Source: CAZMXS01 sp964570325
Lineage (GTDB): Bacteria > Verrucomicrobiota > Kiritimatiellia > CAIQIC01 > CAZMXS01
Length of the DNA: 64,000 bases
Reading direction: 5' to 3'
Assembly: GCA_964570325.1 (NCBI GenBank)
Contig: CAZMXS010000003.1
Coordinates: 62,001 to 126,000 of the forward strand
Under the pieces are notes generated by a model that ran no database searches, had not been told where the DNA came from, and was given only the letters and a program-made list of their open reading frames with translations. Positions 16,918 through 26,124 of the stretch are shown piece after piece. The translations under genes were made by a program, and so were the position numbers. Position 1 is the stretch's first letter, and every line of letters starts with the position of its first letter.

Positions 16918-17382
16918 TCAGCCGGCGCCGCGCCACGTACCATGCACCAGCAGCGCGCAAAGAATGCCGAGAATCATGCCGAAAAGCACTTCCATCCGGG
17001 TATGCCCAAGAAACTCAACCAGCTTCTCCTGCGACAGGCGGTGCGCCTTGAACATTTCATCCACGATCTGATTAAGCAATCGCGCCTGCTGCCCGGCGGC
17101 GCGACGCACGCTCTGGGCATCAATCATCACAATCAGCGACAGGCCGAAGGCCAGCGCGAAAATCGAGGTGCTGAAACCCTCCCGCAAACCGATGGAGGTG
17201 GCGGCGGCGCAAACGGCAGCCGAATGGGAACTGGGCATGCCGCCCAACCGGAACAGGAAGGCCGAGTCGAACCGGTGTTCCCGAATCATATAAGTCAGCA
17301 ATTTGATGCATTGAGCCAAAATCCATGCCGTCACGCCAGCCCAGATCGTGATGTTGCCCATCCAGTGGAAATCGTTTGTCAT
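16918..17382 (-). CDS. DUF212/YuiD-type divergent PAP2-like membrane protein
   Basis: A 154-aa membrane protein from the ATG before TNDFHWMGN. The frame runs 34 codons further upstream, but those residues (polar and Ala-rich) are not family-like. Signature: FRLGGMPSSHSAAVCAAATSIGLREGFSTSIFALA, then VMIDAQSVRRAAGQQARLLNQ and LGHTRMEVLFGMILG. Family members resemble acid phosphatase/vanadium haloperoxidases, keep the SSHSA segment and have no proven activity. It lies directly downstream of comEC on the same strand and is probably part of the thiD-comEC transcript. Confidence 0.85.
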   Translation of the reverse strand: MTNDFHWMGNITIWAGVTAWILAQCIKLLTYMIREHRFDSAFLFRLGGMPSSHSAAVCAAATSIGLREGFSTSIFALAFGLSLIVMIDAQSVRRAAGQQARLLNQIVDEMFKAHRLSQEKLVEFLGHTRMEVLFGMILGILCALLVHGTWRGAG

Positions 17383-17497
17383 GCGTCCGAAGCAATATCG
17401 GTTCAGTCCGCCCAGTGCAAGGGAAAAGGCGGGCGGCGACCGGGACGCCGCCCTGCCATGAATGCGTGCAGCAGCCATGCTCACGAGAAGACACTGT

Positions 17498-19855
17498 TCA
17501 CTCGTCCCAGGTCAGGTGGATGACGCCTTCCCAGTCCGTGCGCCGAACCTGCGCGCCAACCGCCTGCGCACGCGCCAGGATTTCAGGATGCGGGTGCGCG
17601 AATTGGTTTTCCGGGCCGGTGCTGACAATCATCGTCTGTGGCCGCGCCAAAGCCAAGAACGCCGGCGTGCTGCCGACGCGATCGCCATGCGCGCCGACCA
17701 CCAGCGCTTCGGCCGCCGGCTCGATGCCGGCCTGCACGATGGCGCGTTCAATGGCGCCGTCGGCGTCGCCCATGAACAGGATCGAATGCCGGCCGCGCGC
17801 CAAGCGCAGCACCAGCGAGGCCTCATCCGCGCGAGCCGAATGCAAGCCGGCCGGCGGATGCAATACCTCCCACTCCACTCCGCCCGGCCAGACGCCTCGG
17901 TCGCCGCGGCGCAATCGGCGCACCGGCACACCGGCCAACCGCGCGGCGCGCAACCATTCCGCCTGTTGTGGAAAGGCGCGCGCCGGCGCCGGGCACCAGA
18001 GTTCCCGGATTCGAACCTGGTGTAATATTTCCGCGGCCGCCCCGGCATGTTCCGCGTCCGGATGACTGATCACCAGAATCTGCAATTCGTCCACGCCGCG
18101 CTCACGCAGCGCCCGCAATACTCGCGTCGCCATATGTCGCGGGCCGGTATCCACCAGCACCCCGCAGCCGGGCGCAACCACCAGCGCCGCGCTGCCTTCG
18201 CCAACGTCCAGTATGTCCACGGTCGTTTTTTCCTGTGCGGCGCTCCAAAGGGCCGCCAAAGCCAGGCAACCGCCGGCGGCCAACCAGACCGGCGCGCGCC
18301 GCCGACCAGCCGCCAGCAGGCCGATCGCCAGCAGGCCATACCAGCCCCACAGCCAGAGTCCGCTCGGCGCCGGTACCAATCCATGTCCGCCGGGCACGGC
18401 CGCCGCCCACTCAATGATCTTCATCAGCCAGGAAATGAAGGTCACATTGGCGTGATTAAAAATTTCCCCCAGCCATACGGACACTGTCGCCGACAACAAC
18501 GCCAGGCAACCGGTCAGCATGATCACAAAGGCAGCGGGTATAACGATCAGGTTCGCGGCCAGCGCAATCGGCGACGCCAGGTTGAAATAGCAGGCAGTCA
18601 AGGGAGCGGTTACCAGCCAGGCCGCGACGGAGGCGGCGCCCAAGCCGGCCACGAGGGAACAGACCTTGGCGCCATAGCGCCGCCACGGCGCGGGCGGCGC
18701 ACCGCTCAAGGGATCGGCGGCGGCCGGCAAAATCGGTTTTGGATAAAGCGCAGGATACAACAGGATCAGACCGGCCACGGCGCTGAAGGAAAGGACAAAC
18801 CCCAAATCAAATAACTGTTCCGGCGCCGCCAGCAGGATCAGCCAACCGGCGGCAGCCAGCGCGGACATGCCATCCGGTCGGCGACTAAAGGCCAGACCCA
18901 GCCAGAAAACCACAGCCATCACCCAAGCCCGGATTGCGCTGACGGCCATGCCGGTGGTGACGACGTATAATCCCAGCAACGGCGCCAGCAGCAGGCACCA
19001 GCGGGTGCGCGGCAACCCCAGCGCATTCAATAAAGCGGTCAACAGGCAGGCGAAGACCGCCACATGCGTGCCGGATACGGCAAAGATGTGGACAGTCCCC
19101 GTGCCGCGGAAGGCGCGATACAATTCCTCCGGGATATCCTCCCGACACCCCAGCATCAGGGCGCGCAACACGCCCACCTGCTCAGGGAACGCGGCAATCC
19201 CTCTTCCCAGGATTTCACGCATAACACGCCGTCGTTCCAGGCAGAACGCGACCAGCCGCGAGCCGCTGTCGCGGGAAATGCGCCGGGCCGCCGGACCCTC
19301 GACCTCCATGCGGCACGCTTGATCGCCGCTCCATTCCCTTTTGGCTGGGGGGTGCGATAACACGCCCTCCAGACACCAGCGGTCGCCATAAGTGGGCCGA
19401 TCCGCAGCGGCGGCCGGCAACCAGCGCACACGGACCGGCCCGCTGGCGCGCCGCCAGCAATGGGTCCGCCGCAGGCCCTCCGCCTGAACCATGAATTCGC
19501 AGCGTGTTCGGTCGGCCGGCGTTTCCCGCATTTCCGGTTCGCTGACCACCCGGCCGATAATGCATACATGTTCGCAAGGACGACGCATTTGCTGCGCCAA
19601 CTGACGCGGCGCGGGATCATGCCGCGCCAGCGCGCCGTGCAACGCGCCGGCCATAGCCGCCAACACAAAGACCAGCGCCCCGCCGCCGCGCCGAAGCCAC
19701 AACCAGAGCAGACCCATGGCGGGCAAGGCCGCGAGCAATAAGCCAAACGGATTCCAGCCGCCAAGCCAACCCGCGCAGATACCGGTCACATGCGCGAGCG
19801 CAAAGCCCACTATTGGGCGGCGCAAACCGCCGTTATTGAGATTACAATCGAACAT
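17498..19855 (-). CDS. comEC: ComEC/Rec2 DNA-uptake channel protein
   Basis: A 785-aa protein of normal ComEC size. The N-terminal part holds membrane segments and an OB-like domain. The competence domain has IFAVSGTHVAVFACLL (261-265 is SGTHV) and many transmembrane helices. The C-terminal MBL-like domain starts near residue 540 (VDILDVGEGSAALVV, LVDTGP, ISHPDAEHAGAA, VVGAHGDRVGSTP). In the metal loop the usual DADH reads DAEH. ComEC forms the inner-membrane channel for single-stranded DNA in natural transformation. No other competence genes are nearby. It starts 24 bp downstream of thiD, so the two are cotranscribed. Confidence 0.94.
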   Translation of the reverse strand: MFDCNLNNGGLRRPIVGFALAHVTGICAGWLGGWNPFGLLLAALPAMGLLWLWLRRGGGALVFVLAAMAGALHGALARHDPAPRQLAQQMRRPCEHVCIIGRVVSEPEMRETPADRTRCEFMVQAEGLRRTHCWRRASGPVRVRWLPAAAADRPTYGDRWCLEGVLSHPPAKREWSGDQACRMEVEGPAARRISRDSGSRLVAFCLERRRVMREILGRGIAAFPEQVGVLRALMLGCREDIPEELYRAFRGTGTVHIFAVSGTHVAVFACLLTALLNALGLPRTRWCLLLAPLLGLYVVTTGMAVSAIRAWVMAVVFWLGLAFSRRPDGMSALAAAGWLILLAAPEQLFDLGFVLSFSAVAGLILLYPALYPKPILPAAADPLSGAPPAPWRRYGAKVCSLVAGLGAASVAAWLVTAPLTACYFNLASPIALAANLIVIPAAFVIMLTGCLALLSATVSVWLGEIFNHANVTFISWLMKIIEWAAAVPGGHGLVPAPSGLWLWGWYGLLAIGLLAAGRRRAPVWLAAGGCLALAALWSAAQEKTTVDILDVGEGSAALVVAPGCGVLVDTGPRHMATRVLRALRERGVDELQILVISHPDAEHAGAAAEILHQVRIRELWCPAPARAFPQQAEWLRAARLAGVPVRRLRRGDRGVWPGGVEWEVLHPPAGLHSARADEASLVLRLARGRHSILFMGDADGAIERAIVQAGIEPAAEALVVGAHGDRVGSTPAFLALARPQTMIVSTGPENQFAHPHPEILARAQAVGAQVRRTDWEGVIHLTWDE

Positions 19856-19879
19856 GGCGCACGGGATTCCGCCAAGTCT

Positions 19880-20716
19880 TCAGGGTTCGGCCTCGAGACC
19901 GGCCTGATTAAAATTGAGGGGGTAATGGCGGCCGATCGCCACAGCGCTTTCCAGCGCGCAGTGGACGTAACTTTTCGCGCGTTCAACCGCGTCATTGAGC
20001 AATTCGCCCTGAGCCAGAAACGCCGTTAGGGCGGCTGAAAAACAACAACCGGCGCCATGATTCTCGGGCACTTCGAGTCGGGGCGCGGCAAACTGACACC
20101 CCTCTCCCTCGTCGTAAACCACATCGTATACCTCGGCTCCCGGCAAATGACCGCCCTTGATGACGCAAGCGGTGTCAAACCGATCGCCAATGTCGCGGGC
20201 GGCGGCCTGCATTTCCGCCAGTGAATGAATCTTACGCCCGCAGAGGATTTCCGCCTCGTGCAAATTCGGCGTGATCACGCGAGCCTGCGGCAAGAGGTCG
20301 GAACAGAGCGCATCCACCGCATCGTCCTGCAGCAGGCTGGCCCCGGTCGCCGACACCATCACCGGGTCTACGACCAGCACGGGGATCCCTTGCCGCACAT
20401 CGGCCATGGCAACCGCCCGGACGATTTCCGCGTTGTATAGCATGCCGGTCTTCGCGGCGCTGACGGGAAAAGCATCGCAAACCGCCTTGATTTGCCGGCG
20501 GACAAATTCCGGATCGAGCGCGACAATTCCCTGAACGCCGACGGGATTCTGCGCGGTCAGGCAGGTAATGGCGGTGGCGCCGAACACCCCGAGCGTCGTG
20601 AAAGTTTTCAAGTCGGCTTGGATGCCCGCGCCGCCGCCGCTATCTGATCCGGCAATGGTAAGGACTACCGGCCGTTCGTCCGTTTGGTCCGTTTGCTCCG
20701 TGGCCATGCTCTTCAT
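19880..20716 (-). CDS. thiD: Hydroxymethylpyrimidine/phosphomethylpyrimidine kinase
   Basis: A 278-aa ribokinase-fold enzyme. The N-terminal signature VLTIAGSDSGGGAGIQADLKT binds HMP. VSAAKTGMLYNAEIV and PVLVVDPVMVSATG are family signatures, and the active-site region is ENHGAGCCFSAALTAFL with the anion hole and catalytic Cys. It phosphorylates HMP twice for thiamine synthesis. The first ATG is used; a second ATG three codons later is equally possible and neither has a strong RBS. No TPP riboswitch is visible in the 120 bp upstream. It is the first gene of a thiD-comEC-DUF212 run. Confidence 0.96.
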   Translation of the reverse strand: MKSMATEQTDQTDERPVVLTIAGSDSGGGAGIQADLKTFTTLGVFGATAITCLTAQNPVGVQGIVALDPEFVRRQIKAVCDAFPVSAAKTGMLYNAEIVRAVAMADVRQGIPVLVVDPVMVSATGASLLQDDAVDALCSDLLPQARVITPNLHEAEILCGRKIHSLAEMQAAARDIGDRFDTACVIKGGHLPGAEVYDVVYDEGEGCQFAAPRLEVPENHGAGCCFSAALTAFLAQGELLNDAVERAKSYVHCALESAVAIGRHYPLNFNQAGLEAEP

Positions 20717-20800
20717 GCTGCGACAGAGTTAATGATTCAGCGCCCGGAGTCAAGCCGTTCCCCCGAGAGAAATAGCTCCATATTTTTTTATGTTTCGGGG

Positions 20801-20828
20801 TTGCCATGCGAAGCGCGATCATTATTAT
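20801..20828 (+). promoter_or_regulatory. Promoter of tRNA-Lys
   Basis: TTGCCA (20801-20806), a 16-bp spacer and TATTAT (20823-20828) form a good sigma-70 promoter ending 8 bp before the tRNA 5' end. Confidence 0.6.
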
Positions 20829-20836
20829 ACGCCCCC

Positions 20837-20913
20837 GGAGGCTTAGCTCAGTTGGCTAGAGCAGCTGACTCTTAATCAGCGGGTCGCGGGTTCAAGTCCC
20901 GCAGCCTCTACCA
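20837..20913 (+). tRNA. tRNA-Lys (anticodon CUU), CCA encoded
   Basis: A 77-nt cloverleaf. The acceptor stem GGAGGCT pairs with AGCCTCT (one G-U), discriminator A, then encoded CCA. The D-arm contains AGCTCAGTTGGCTAGAGC. The anticodon stem is GCTGA/TCAGC with loop CTCTTAA, giving CUU. The T-arm contains GGTTCAAGTCC. It reads AAG codons. Confidence 0.97.
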
Positions 20914-20943
20914 AACTTCCCCTCTATAATCGCGGCCCGAAAT

Positions 20944-22821
20944 ATGAAAAGGCAATCAACCCCACACTCCAAAACGAAAACGGCGCCGGATCTTGGCGCC
21001 CATTGGTCGCCCACCCGCACCCGCTTTGCCGTGTGGTCGCCAAAGGCGGACGCGGCGGAAGTCCTTCTCTATGGCGATGACCACCGCGACGCTCCCGGCC
21101 AGGTTCTGCCATTGACCCGCCACTCCGGCGGTTTCTGGCGCGGGACGATCGCCGACAACCTGGAGGGCCGCTATTACACCTACCGCGTCCGGATTGACGG
21201 GGATTGGCGCGAGGCCGTGGACCCTTATGCGCGCGCAACCGGGGCAAACGGGCGGCGCGGCCAGATCGTCAACCTGGCGACAACCAATCCGCCGGGCTGG
21301 TCGCGCGACCGGCGCCCACCCTTCCGCCACCCCACCGATGCCATCATCTATGAGCTGCACCTGCGCGACGCGACGATCCACCCCGCTTCAGGGGTCAAGC
21401 GCCGCGGCCAGTACCTCGGCCTGGCCGAGCCCCCGGTCATCGCTCACTTGCGCGAACTGGGCGTAACCCATGTGCATTTGCTGCCGCTTCAGGACTTTGA
21501 GTCGGTGGATGAAACCCGGCCGGGCCGGCAGTACAACTGGGGTTATGATCCACAGAACTACAACGTGCCCGAGGGCTCATACGCCAGCGACCCCCACGAC
21601 GGCCGCGTCCGCATCCGCGAGTTCAAACAACTGATCATGGCGCTGCACCGCGCGGGCATCCGGGTGGTCATGGACGTGGTTTACAACCACACCTTCCGCG
21701 CGCGGGACTCGTGCTTCAACAAGCTTGCGCCGGGCTGTTATTACCGGCTGAACCCGGACGGGAGTTTTGCCAATGGTTCGGGTTGCGGCAATGAAACCGC
21801 TTCAGACCACCCGATGTTCCGCCGGTTCATGATTGACTCCCTGTGCTACTGGGCTCGCGAGTATCATGTGGATGGCTTTCGCTTCGACTTGATGGGCCTG
21901 CACGACCTCGAAACCATGCGCCGCATCCGCGCGGCGCTGGATCGGGTGGACCGCTCAATCATCCTGTACGGCGAAGGTTGGACCGGCGGCGACTCGCCGC
22001 TACCCGCCGCGCGGCGGGCCCAAAAGACCAATGTGCGCAAACTGGACCGCATCGCGGCCTTCAGCGACACGATCCGCGACGCGCTTAAGGGCACGGTCTG
22101 GGACAAGAACGCCAAGGGCTTTGTCTCCGGCGCGGATGGTTTGGAGGAGGCAATCAAGGCCGGAGTGGTCGCCTCCACCCGGCATCCCCAAGTGAAATAC
22201 CCGCCCGGCGACGCCTGGCGCGGCCCGTGGGCGGAAGAGCCGTGGCGGTGCATCACCTACGATTCCTGCCATGACAACTACACGCTCTGGGACAAACTGC
22301 AGCTTGCCAATCCGCAAGCGAACCCCAGCGACCTGACGCGTATGAACAAGCTCTGCGCCGCAATCGTGCTGACGGCCCAGGGCATTACCCTCCTGCATGC
22401 CGGCGAAGAGTTCGCCCGGACCAAACGCGGCGTGGAAAACAGCTACAACCAGCCGGACGCCATCAATCGCCTCGACTGGCCGCGCAAGCGCGCGTTCCGC
22501 GACCTTTTCGATTACTATCGCGGGCTCGTGGCGCTGCGGCGGACCTATCCCGAATTGCGGCTGCGCTCCGCGGCGGCAATCCGGCGGCGGCTGCGCTTCA
22601 TGCAAACAAAGGAAAAAGGCGTCGTCGCCTTCCGCGTGGGCCGTTTGTGCGTGATCTTCAACGGGCGGCCAAATCCAATCCGTGTGCCGCTGCCCGGTCG
22701 CCATTGGGACATCCTGGCCGACGAAAAAGGCGCCGGAATCAAACCGCGCGGACAAGTAACAAACGACGTGGCCGCCGTCGCCAGCTTCAGCGCGCTGGTT
22801 CTCGCGCATCGCGCGCGGTAA
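20944..22821 (+). CDS. pulA: Type I pullulanase / glycogen debranching enzyme (GH13)
   Basis: A 625-aa cytoplasmic GH13 enzyme with no signal peptide. An N-terminal CBM48-like domain (FAVWSPKADAAEVLLYG) precedes the barrel. The pullulanase signature YNWGYDPQNYNVPEGSYA is near residue 196. Catalytic Asp is in DGFRFDLMG (about 310), Glu in ILYGEGWTGG (about 341), and the transition-state Asp in SCHDNYTLWDK. These point to hydrolysis of alpha-1,6 branches in glycogen or pullulan; GlgX is the alternative but lacks the YNWGYDP motif. With glgB at 60.8 kb it indicates glycogen metabolism. It starts 31 bp after the tRNA-Lys gene and may rely on read-through or its own weak promoter. Confidence 0.92.
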   Translation: MKRQSTPHSKTKTAPDLGAHWSPTRTRFAVWSPKADAAEVLLYGDDHRDAPGQVLPLTRHSGGFWRGTIADNLEGRYYTYRVRIDGDWREAVDPYARATGANGRRGQIVNLATTNPPGWSRDRRPPFRHPTDAIIYELHLRDATIHPASGVKRRGQYLGLAEPPVIAHLRELGVTHVHLLPLQDFESVDETRPGRQYNWGYDPQNYNVPEGSYASDPHDGRVRIREFKQLIMALHRAGIRVVMDVVYNHTFRARDSCFNKLAPGCYYRLNPDGSFANGSGCGNETASDHPMFRRFMIDSLCYWAREYHVDGFRFDLMGLHDLETMRRIRAALDRVDRSIILYGEGWTGGDSPLPAARRAQKTNVRKLDRIAAFSDTIRDALKGTVWDKNAKGFVSGADGLEEAIKAGVVASTRHPQVKYPPGDAWRGPWAEEPWRCITYDSCHDNYTLWDKLQLANPQANPSDLTRMNKLCAAIVLTAQGITLLHAGEEFARTKRGVENSYNQPDAINRLDWPRKRAFRDLFDYYRGLVALRRTYPELRLRSAAAIRRRLRFMQTKEKGVVAFRVGRLCVIFNGRPNPIRVPLPGRHWDILADEKGAGIKPRGQVTNDVAAVASFSALVLAHRAR

Positions 22822-22873
22822 ATGGCCAAAACGGAGACGCCGCTTTTCCCACAACAACCGCCCGGCGCCGATC

Positions 22874-23767
22874 TTACTGGGCACGGGAGCGAATCTGGAA
22901 AACCGCGGCGGCCGCGCTGACGGACACCGTGTAGAGGTTGGCCGGCGGCGTGGCCGCGATGTCGGCGGCGATCTCGTGGAACTCGCCGGGCGCGCCCTCG
23001 CAACGTTGCAGGTCGTATACGCGGTTGGTCACGGACGACCAGCGCAATACCACCCCGCCGGCAACAGCCGGCGCAATCGCTCGCATAACCGGTTTGGAGA
23101 CGCCGAACTGGAAATTGCGGATGGACATATCGTCGCCGTTGGCATCGCCGTCCACCACCACCCGGCCAATGGCTTGCTCTGACACCAGTCCAAAAAACGC
23201 AAAACCATTCGAGACCGCCGACAGGAAAGAACACGCGCCCAGCCAATCACCCGTTGTTCCATAGACCCGGCAGCCCATATCCGGATATTGGTCCTGGGCC
23301 GGATCGTTCTCGCCCAGTTCAAATCCCAACGCATACAATTCCGGACCATCCAGCATAACGATCTCACAATCGTCATTCTCGAAGTCATTGATGTCGCCGA
23401 TGGAAAGCGCATCCTCAAAACCGGGCATAGCCGGGTAGAGCATGCCTTGCTCGTTGTCATTGAAGGTGAACCCCGCCCCAGCCTGCAAGGTCGCCACTCG
23501 GAACGATCGGGACAACCCGGTCGCGCCCGCCTGGAACGTAAGATTGGATCCGACCTCCGCATTATTTCCAATCGGCGCATCCACCTCGTCAGACAATCCA
23601 ATGTTGGCCGCGGTCGTGACAAAGGTCTCCCGGTCCATCACCGCCGCAACCCACTCCGCCTCGTTAGTGAAAAACACCACCGACTCGCCGGCCGCCGCGT
23701 TTCCACCACTCCAGCCGGCCGCCAAAATCAGCAACCCCAATCGCCACACTCGCGCCGTACCCCACAT
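22874..23767 (-). CDS. Secreted protein with Verrucomicrobia-type C-terminus
   Basis: A 297-aa protein. The ATG at 23767 is chosen because GGAGG lies 6 bp before it and a signal peptide follows at once (VWRLGLLILAAGWSGGNAAA); an upstream extension of 23 residues is not signal-like. The mature part has FTNEAEWVAAVMDRETFVTTAANIGL near the start, as in several PEP-CTERM and PVC secreted proteins of unknown role. The last 65 residues (AGGVVLRWSSVTNRVYDLQR) match the common PVC C-terminal segment. No catalytic residues are recognisable. It is convergent with pulA across 52 bp and divergent from the next HDOD gene. Confidence 0.75.
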   Translation of the reverse strand: MWGTARVWRLGLLILAAGWSGGNAAAGESVVFFTNEAEWVAAVMDRETFVTTAANIGLSDEVDAPIGNNAEVGSNLTFQAGATGLSRSFRVATLQAGAGFTFNDNEQGMLYPAMPGFEDALSIGDINDFENDDCEIVMLDGPELYALGFELGENDPAQDQYPDMGCRVYGTTGDWLGACSFLSAVSNGFAFFGLVSEQAIGRVVVDGDANGDDMSIRNFQFGVSKPVMRAIAPAVAGGVVLRWSSVTNRVYDLQRCEGAPGEFHEIAADIAATPPANLYTVSVSAAAAVFQIRSRAQ

Positions 23768-23989
23768 ACGCCCTCCGTTGCAAATATCAATCTCCCGGTT
23801 GCCCAGTAATAATAATCGCGCCATTTCGCAACGCAATGCGATATATATATTTTAGATCATCTGCTGGGCGTTGTGTTCAACCGCCTGCGCGGCGAGCGCT
23901 TGACAGGCGGCGGGTTTCCGTTGAAACTGTAAACAAGGAAACGGAGGGGGCGGGCAGAGCGCGCAACGGCGCGGGACGGGAGGTACAAC

Positions 23990-25207
23990 ATGGCCACCAA
24001 GTCACTGGCGACCGAAGATCTGAAACCCGGGATGGTTTTGGCCGACGATGTCATTGTCCACGGGCGCGTGCTGTTGAAATCCGGCATGGTGCTGAACCAG
24101 GGCCTGATCGAGCGGCTGCTTCATTTTAAAGTCCACAGCACGCTGGTAGCCGTGGACGACACGGAATCGGTCCGGCGGCCGCCCGGCGAGGATCCGGCCC
24201 AACTCCAAAAGCAATTTCAGATTCACCAGCAACGCGTCGAGCGGCTTTTTGCGCAGGCCTATGACGACCGCCAGTTGCCCCTCCTCAAGGCGCCGATCAT
24301 GCAGTACCTGCGCGAACGCTACCGACAGCAAGACGAGCAGTTCGAGAAAAAAGTGCTCGCCGCCATCTCCGGCGAAAACTCGCTGGCCACGCTTGGCGGG
24401 GTGGTCGCAAAAATCCAGGAGGTGGCCGTCAGCGACAACGATTCCGCCATTCGCGAACTGATCCGCCTGGTCGAGGCCGACATCGTCCTGACCACGAAGA
24501 TTCTGCATGTCGTCAATTCGGTCTCCGCCGGCGTTTCCCGGCGGGTGGCCACCATTGACGAGGCGGTGGTGTTGCTGGGTTTCAACAAGATCAAGAACCT
24601 CTGCATCGGTATCGCCTGCATCGAGAAGCTCGGGGTCGAGAGCCGCTGCAAGAACTTCGACCGAACCCACCTCTGGCATCATTCGCTGGGCACCGCGCTG
24701 GCCAGTCGGCTGATTGAAAACCTGTTGGCCGACGCGGAGACCGGCGACTTGTTTGTGGCCGGCCTGCTGTGCAACGTGGGCCGCGTGATCCTCGACCAGC
24801 ATTTCCCTCAGGAACTTGCGCGGATCCTCAAACTGGCCGAGGAGCGACGCATCCGCGTGATCGAGGCGGAGCGCGAAGTGCTGGGTGCCACGCACGCCGA
24901 AATCGGCTACTGGGCGCTGAAGGCGTGGAACATTGACGACAAACTGGCGCGAATTGTGCGCGATCATCATGGACCGCTCGGCACCCGGGAAGCCGATATC
25001 ATCAACCTGGCCTATGTGTTGACCCAGATCATGGGGCTGGGCTCGCCGGGCGATTCCATGCTGGCGCAACTGATACCGGGCGTACTGGAGCGACTGGGGT
25101 TTGACGAATTGAAGTTCGGCGAACTGTTCATGGCTTTGGATCGGGAGTACCGGGCGGCGGAACCGATGTTGAAAATCATGACCGAGACCGCACCCAAACC
25201 CGCGTGA
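23990..25207 (+). CDS. HDOD signalling protein with fused LxPGM N-terminal module
   Basis: A 405-aa cytoplasmic protein with a strong RBS (GGGAGG, 6 bp). Residues 1-60 (DLKPGMVLADDVIVHGRVLLKSG) plus a helical linker to about 115 equal the separate small protein at 2655. Residues about 120-400 are an HDOD domain (EADIVLTTKILHVVNSVSAG, IDEAVVLLGFNKIKNLCIG, LFVAGLLCNVGRVILDQHF, VRDHHGPLGT) closely similar to the protein at 3023. No HD metal pair is present. It overlaps the patatin gene by 4 bp (GTGA), so the two are coupled. A non-catalytic scaffold role is likely, with the phospholipase or the CDF protein as possible output. Confidence 0.9.
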   Translation: MATKSLATEDLKPGMVLADDVIVHGRVLLKSGMVLNQGLIERLLHFKVHSTLVAVDDTESVRRPPGEDPAQLQKQFQIHQQRVERLFAQAYDDRQLPLLKAPIMQYLRERYRQQDEQFEKKVLAAISGENSLATLGGVVAKIQEVAVSDNDSAIRELIRLVEADIVLTTKILHVVNSVSAGVSRRVATIDEAVVLLGFNKIKNLCIGIACIEKLGVESRCKNFDRTHLWHHSLGTALASRLIENLLADAETGDLFVAGLLCNVGRVILDQHFPQELARILKLAEERRIRVIEAEREVLGATHAEIGYWALKAWNIDDKLARIVRDHHGPLGTREADIINLAYVLTQIMGLGSPGDSMLAQLIPGVLERLGFDELKFGELFMALDREYRAAEPMLKIMTETAPKPA

Positions 25208-26124
25208 ATCCGCCTTTCACCCCCTCACCGCACGCGGCCGGGTCCACTCCGGGATCAGCCGATGCGCCAACCGTCCGGCGCCCGGTCATCGCCGTGGTGG
25301 TCGCCGGCGGCGGCCTCAAACCATTCTCTGCGCTGCCGCTCTTCGAGTTTCTGGATAGCGCCGGAATCCGGGAGGATCTGCTCGTGGGCTGTAGCGGGGG
25401 CGGGTTGGTCGCCGCGCTGCGCGCCGGCGGCCACTCCTGCGCCGAGATCCGCGGGCTGATCAACCGCCTGCTGGACCGGCGGCTCTTCAAGAAAGACTGG
25501 CGTTCCCTGCTGGGCGTCTACCGTCTGCCGGGCGGCCGCCTCGGCAAGCCCTTCGGGATGCTGGACCCCAAACCCTACCGGGCGCTCTGCGGCCGGCTTT
25601 TCGGCGACCGGCAACTGGAAGACCTGCGGCCCCGCACCATCCTCCATGTGACCGACTTCGACACCGGCGAGGGCATCGGCCTCGACCGCGGGCGGCTGGC
25701 CGATATCGTCGCCGCCACAACCGCCCTGTATCCGCTGTTCCCGCCGGTCCAGATCGGCTCGCGCTGGTTCTTCGACGGCCTCTACAGCGCCCCCGTCCCC
25801 ATCATGCACGCGGTCAAGCACTCGGCTGATATTATCATCGCGCTCGAGTTCATGGAGCGACTGCAGGCAAACCCCCGCAGTTTTTTCGACGGCCTCACGC
25901 ACGTGAACAAAATTTTCACGCAGACCATCATGCGCCATCAACTGACGCTCTCGGTCATGTGGCACCACTACGAAATCATCTACGTGAAGGTGCGCTTCGA
26001 GGACTACATCCACATCTGGGACGTGGAAGCCGTCCCCCGCATCCTCGCGGCCGGCGAGCGCGCGGTGGCGGAGTACCGGCCGGCAATCCTGGACGCCATC
26101 CGCGGCTTCCACCCCGCCGCATGA
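25204..26124 (+). CDS. Patatin-like phospholipase
   Basis: A 306-aa protein from a GTG start overlapping the HDOD stop by 4 bp. The oxyanion segment AVVVAGGGLKP is followed by the nucleophile elbow GCSGGG (Ser64). The catalytic Asp is in WFFDGLYSAP (Asp191-Gly192). These are the Ser-Asp dyad of bacterial patatins, which hydrolyse acyl esters of phospholipids. There is no signal peptide, so it acts in the cytoplasm or at the inner leaflet. ATGA overlaps with the CDF gene make a three-gene translationally coupled unit: HDOD, lipase, membrane protein. Confidence 0.9.
   Translation: MNPPFTPSPHAAGSTPGSADAPTVRRPVIAVVVAGGGLKPFSALPLFEFLDSAGIREDLLVGCSGGGLVAALRAGGHSCAEIRGLINRLLDRRLFKKDWRSLLGVYRLPGGRLGKPFGMLDPKPYRALCGRLFGDRQLEDLRPRTILHVTDFDTGEGIGLDRGRLADIVAATTALYPLFPPVQIGSRWFFDGLYSAPVPIMHAVKHSADIIIALEFMERLQANPRSFFDGLTHVNKIFTQTIMRHQLTLSVMWHHYEIIYVKVRFEDYIHIWDVEAVPRILAAGERAVAEYRPAILDAIRGFHPAA

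Noticed and set aside
20717..20836. TPP riboswitch upstream of thiD
   Set aside because: The conserved THI-element cores (CTGAGA and ACCTGATC-like) are not present in the leader.
24002..25069. 355-codon minus-strand frame opposite the HDOD gene
   Set aside because: Antisense shadow of a strongly conserved HDOD domain with a good RBS.
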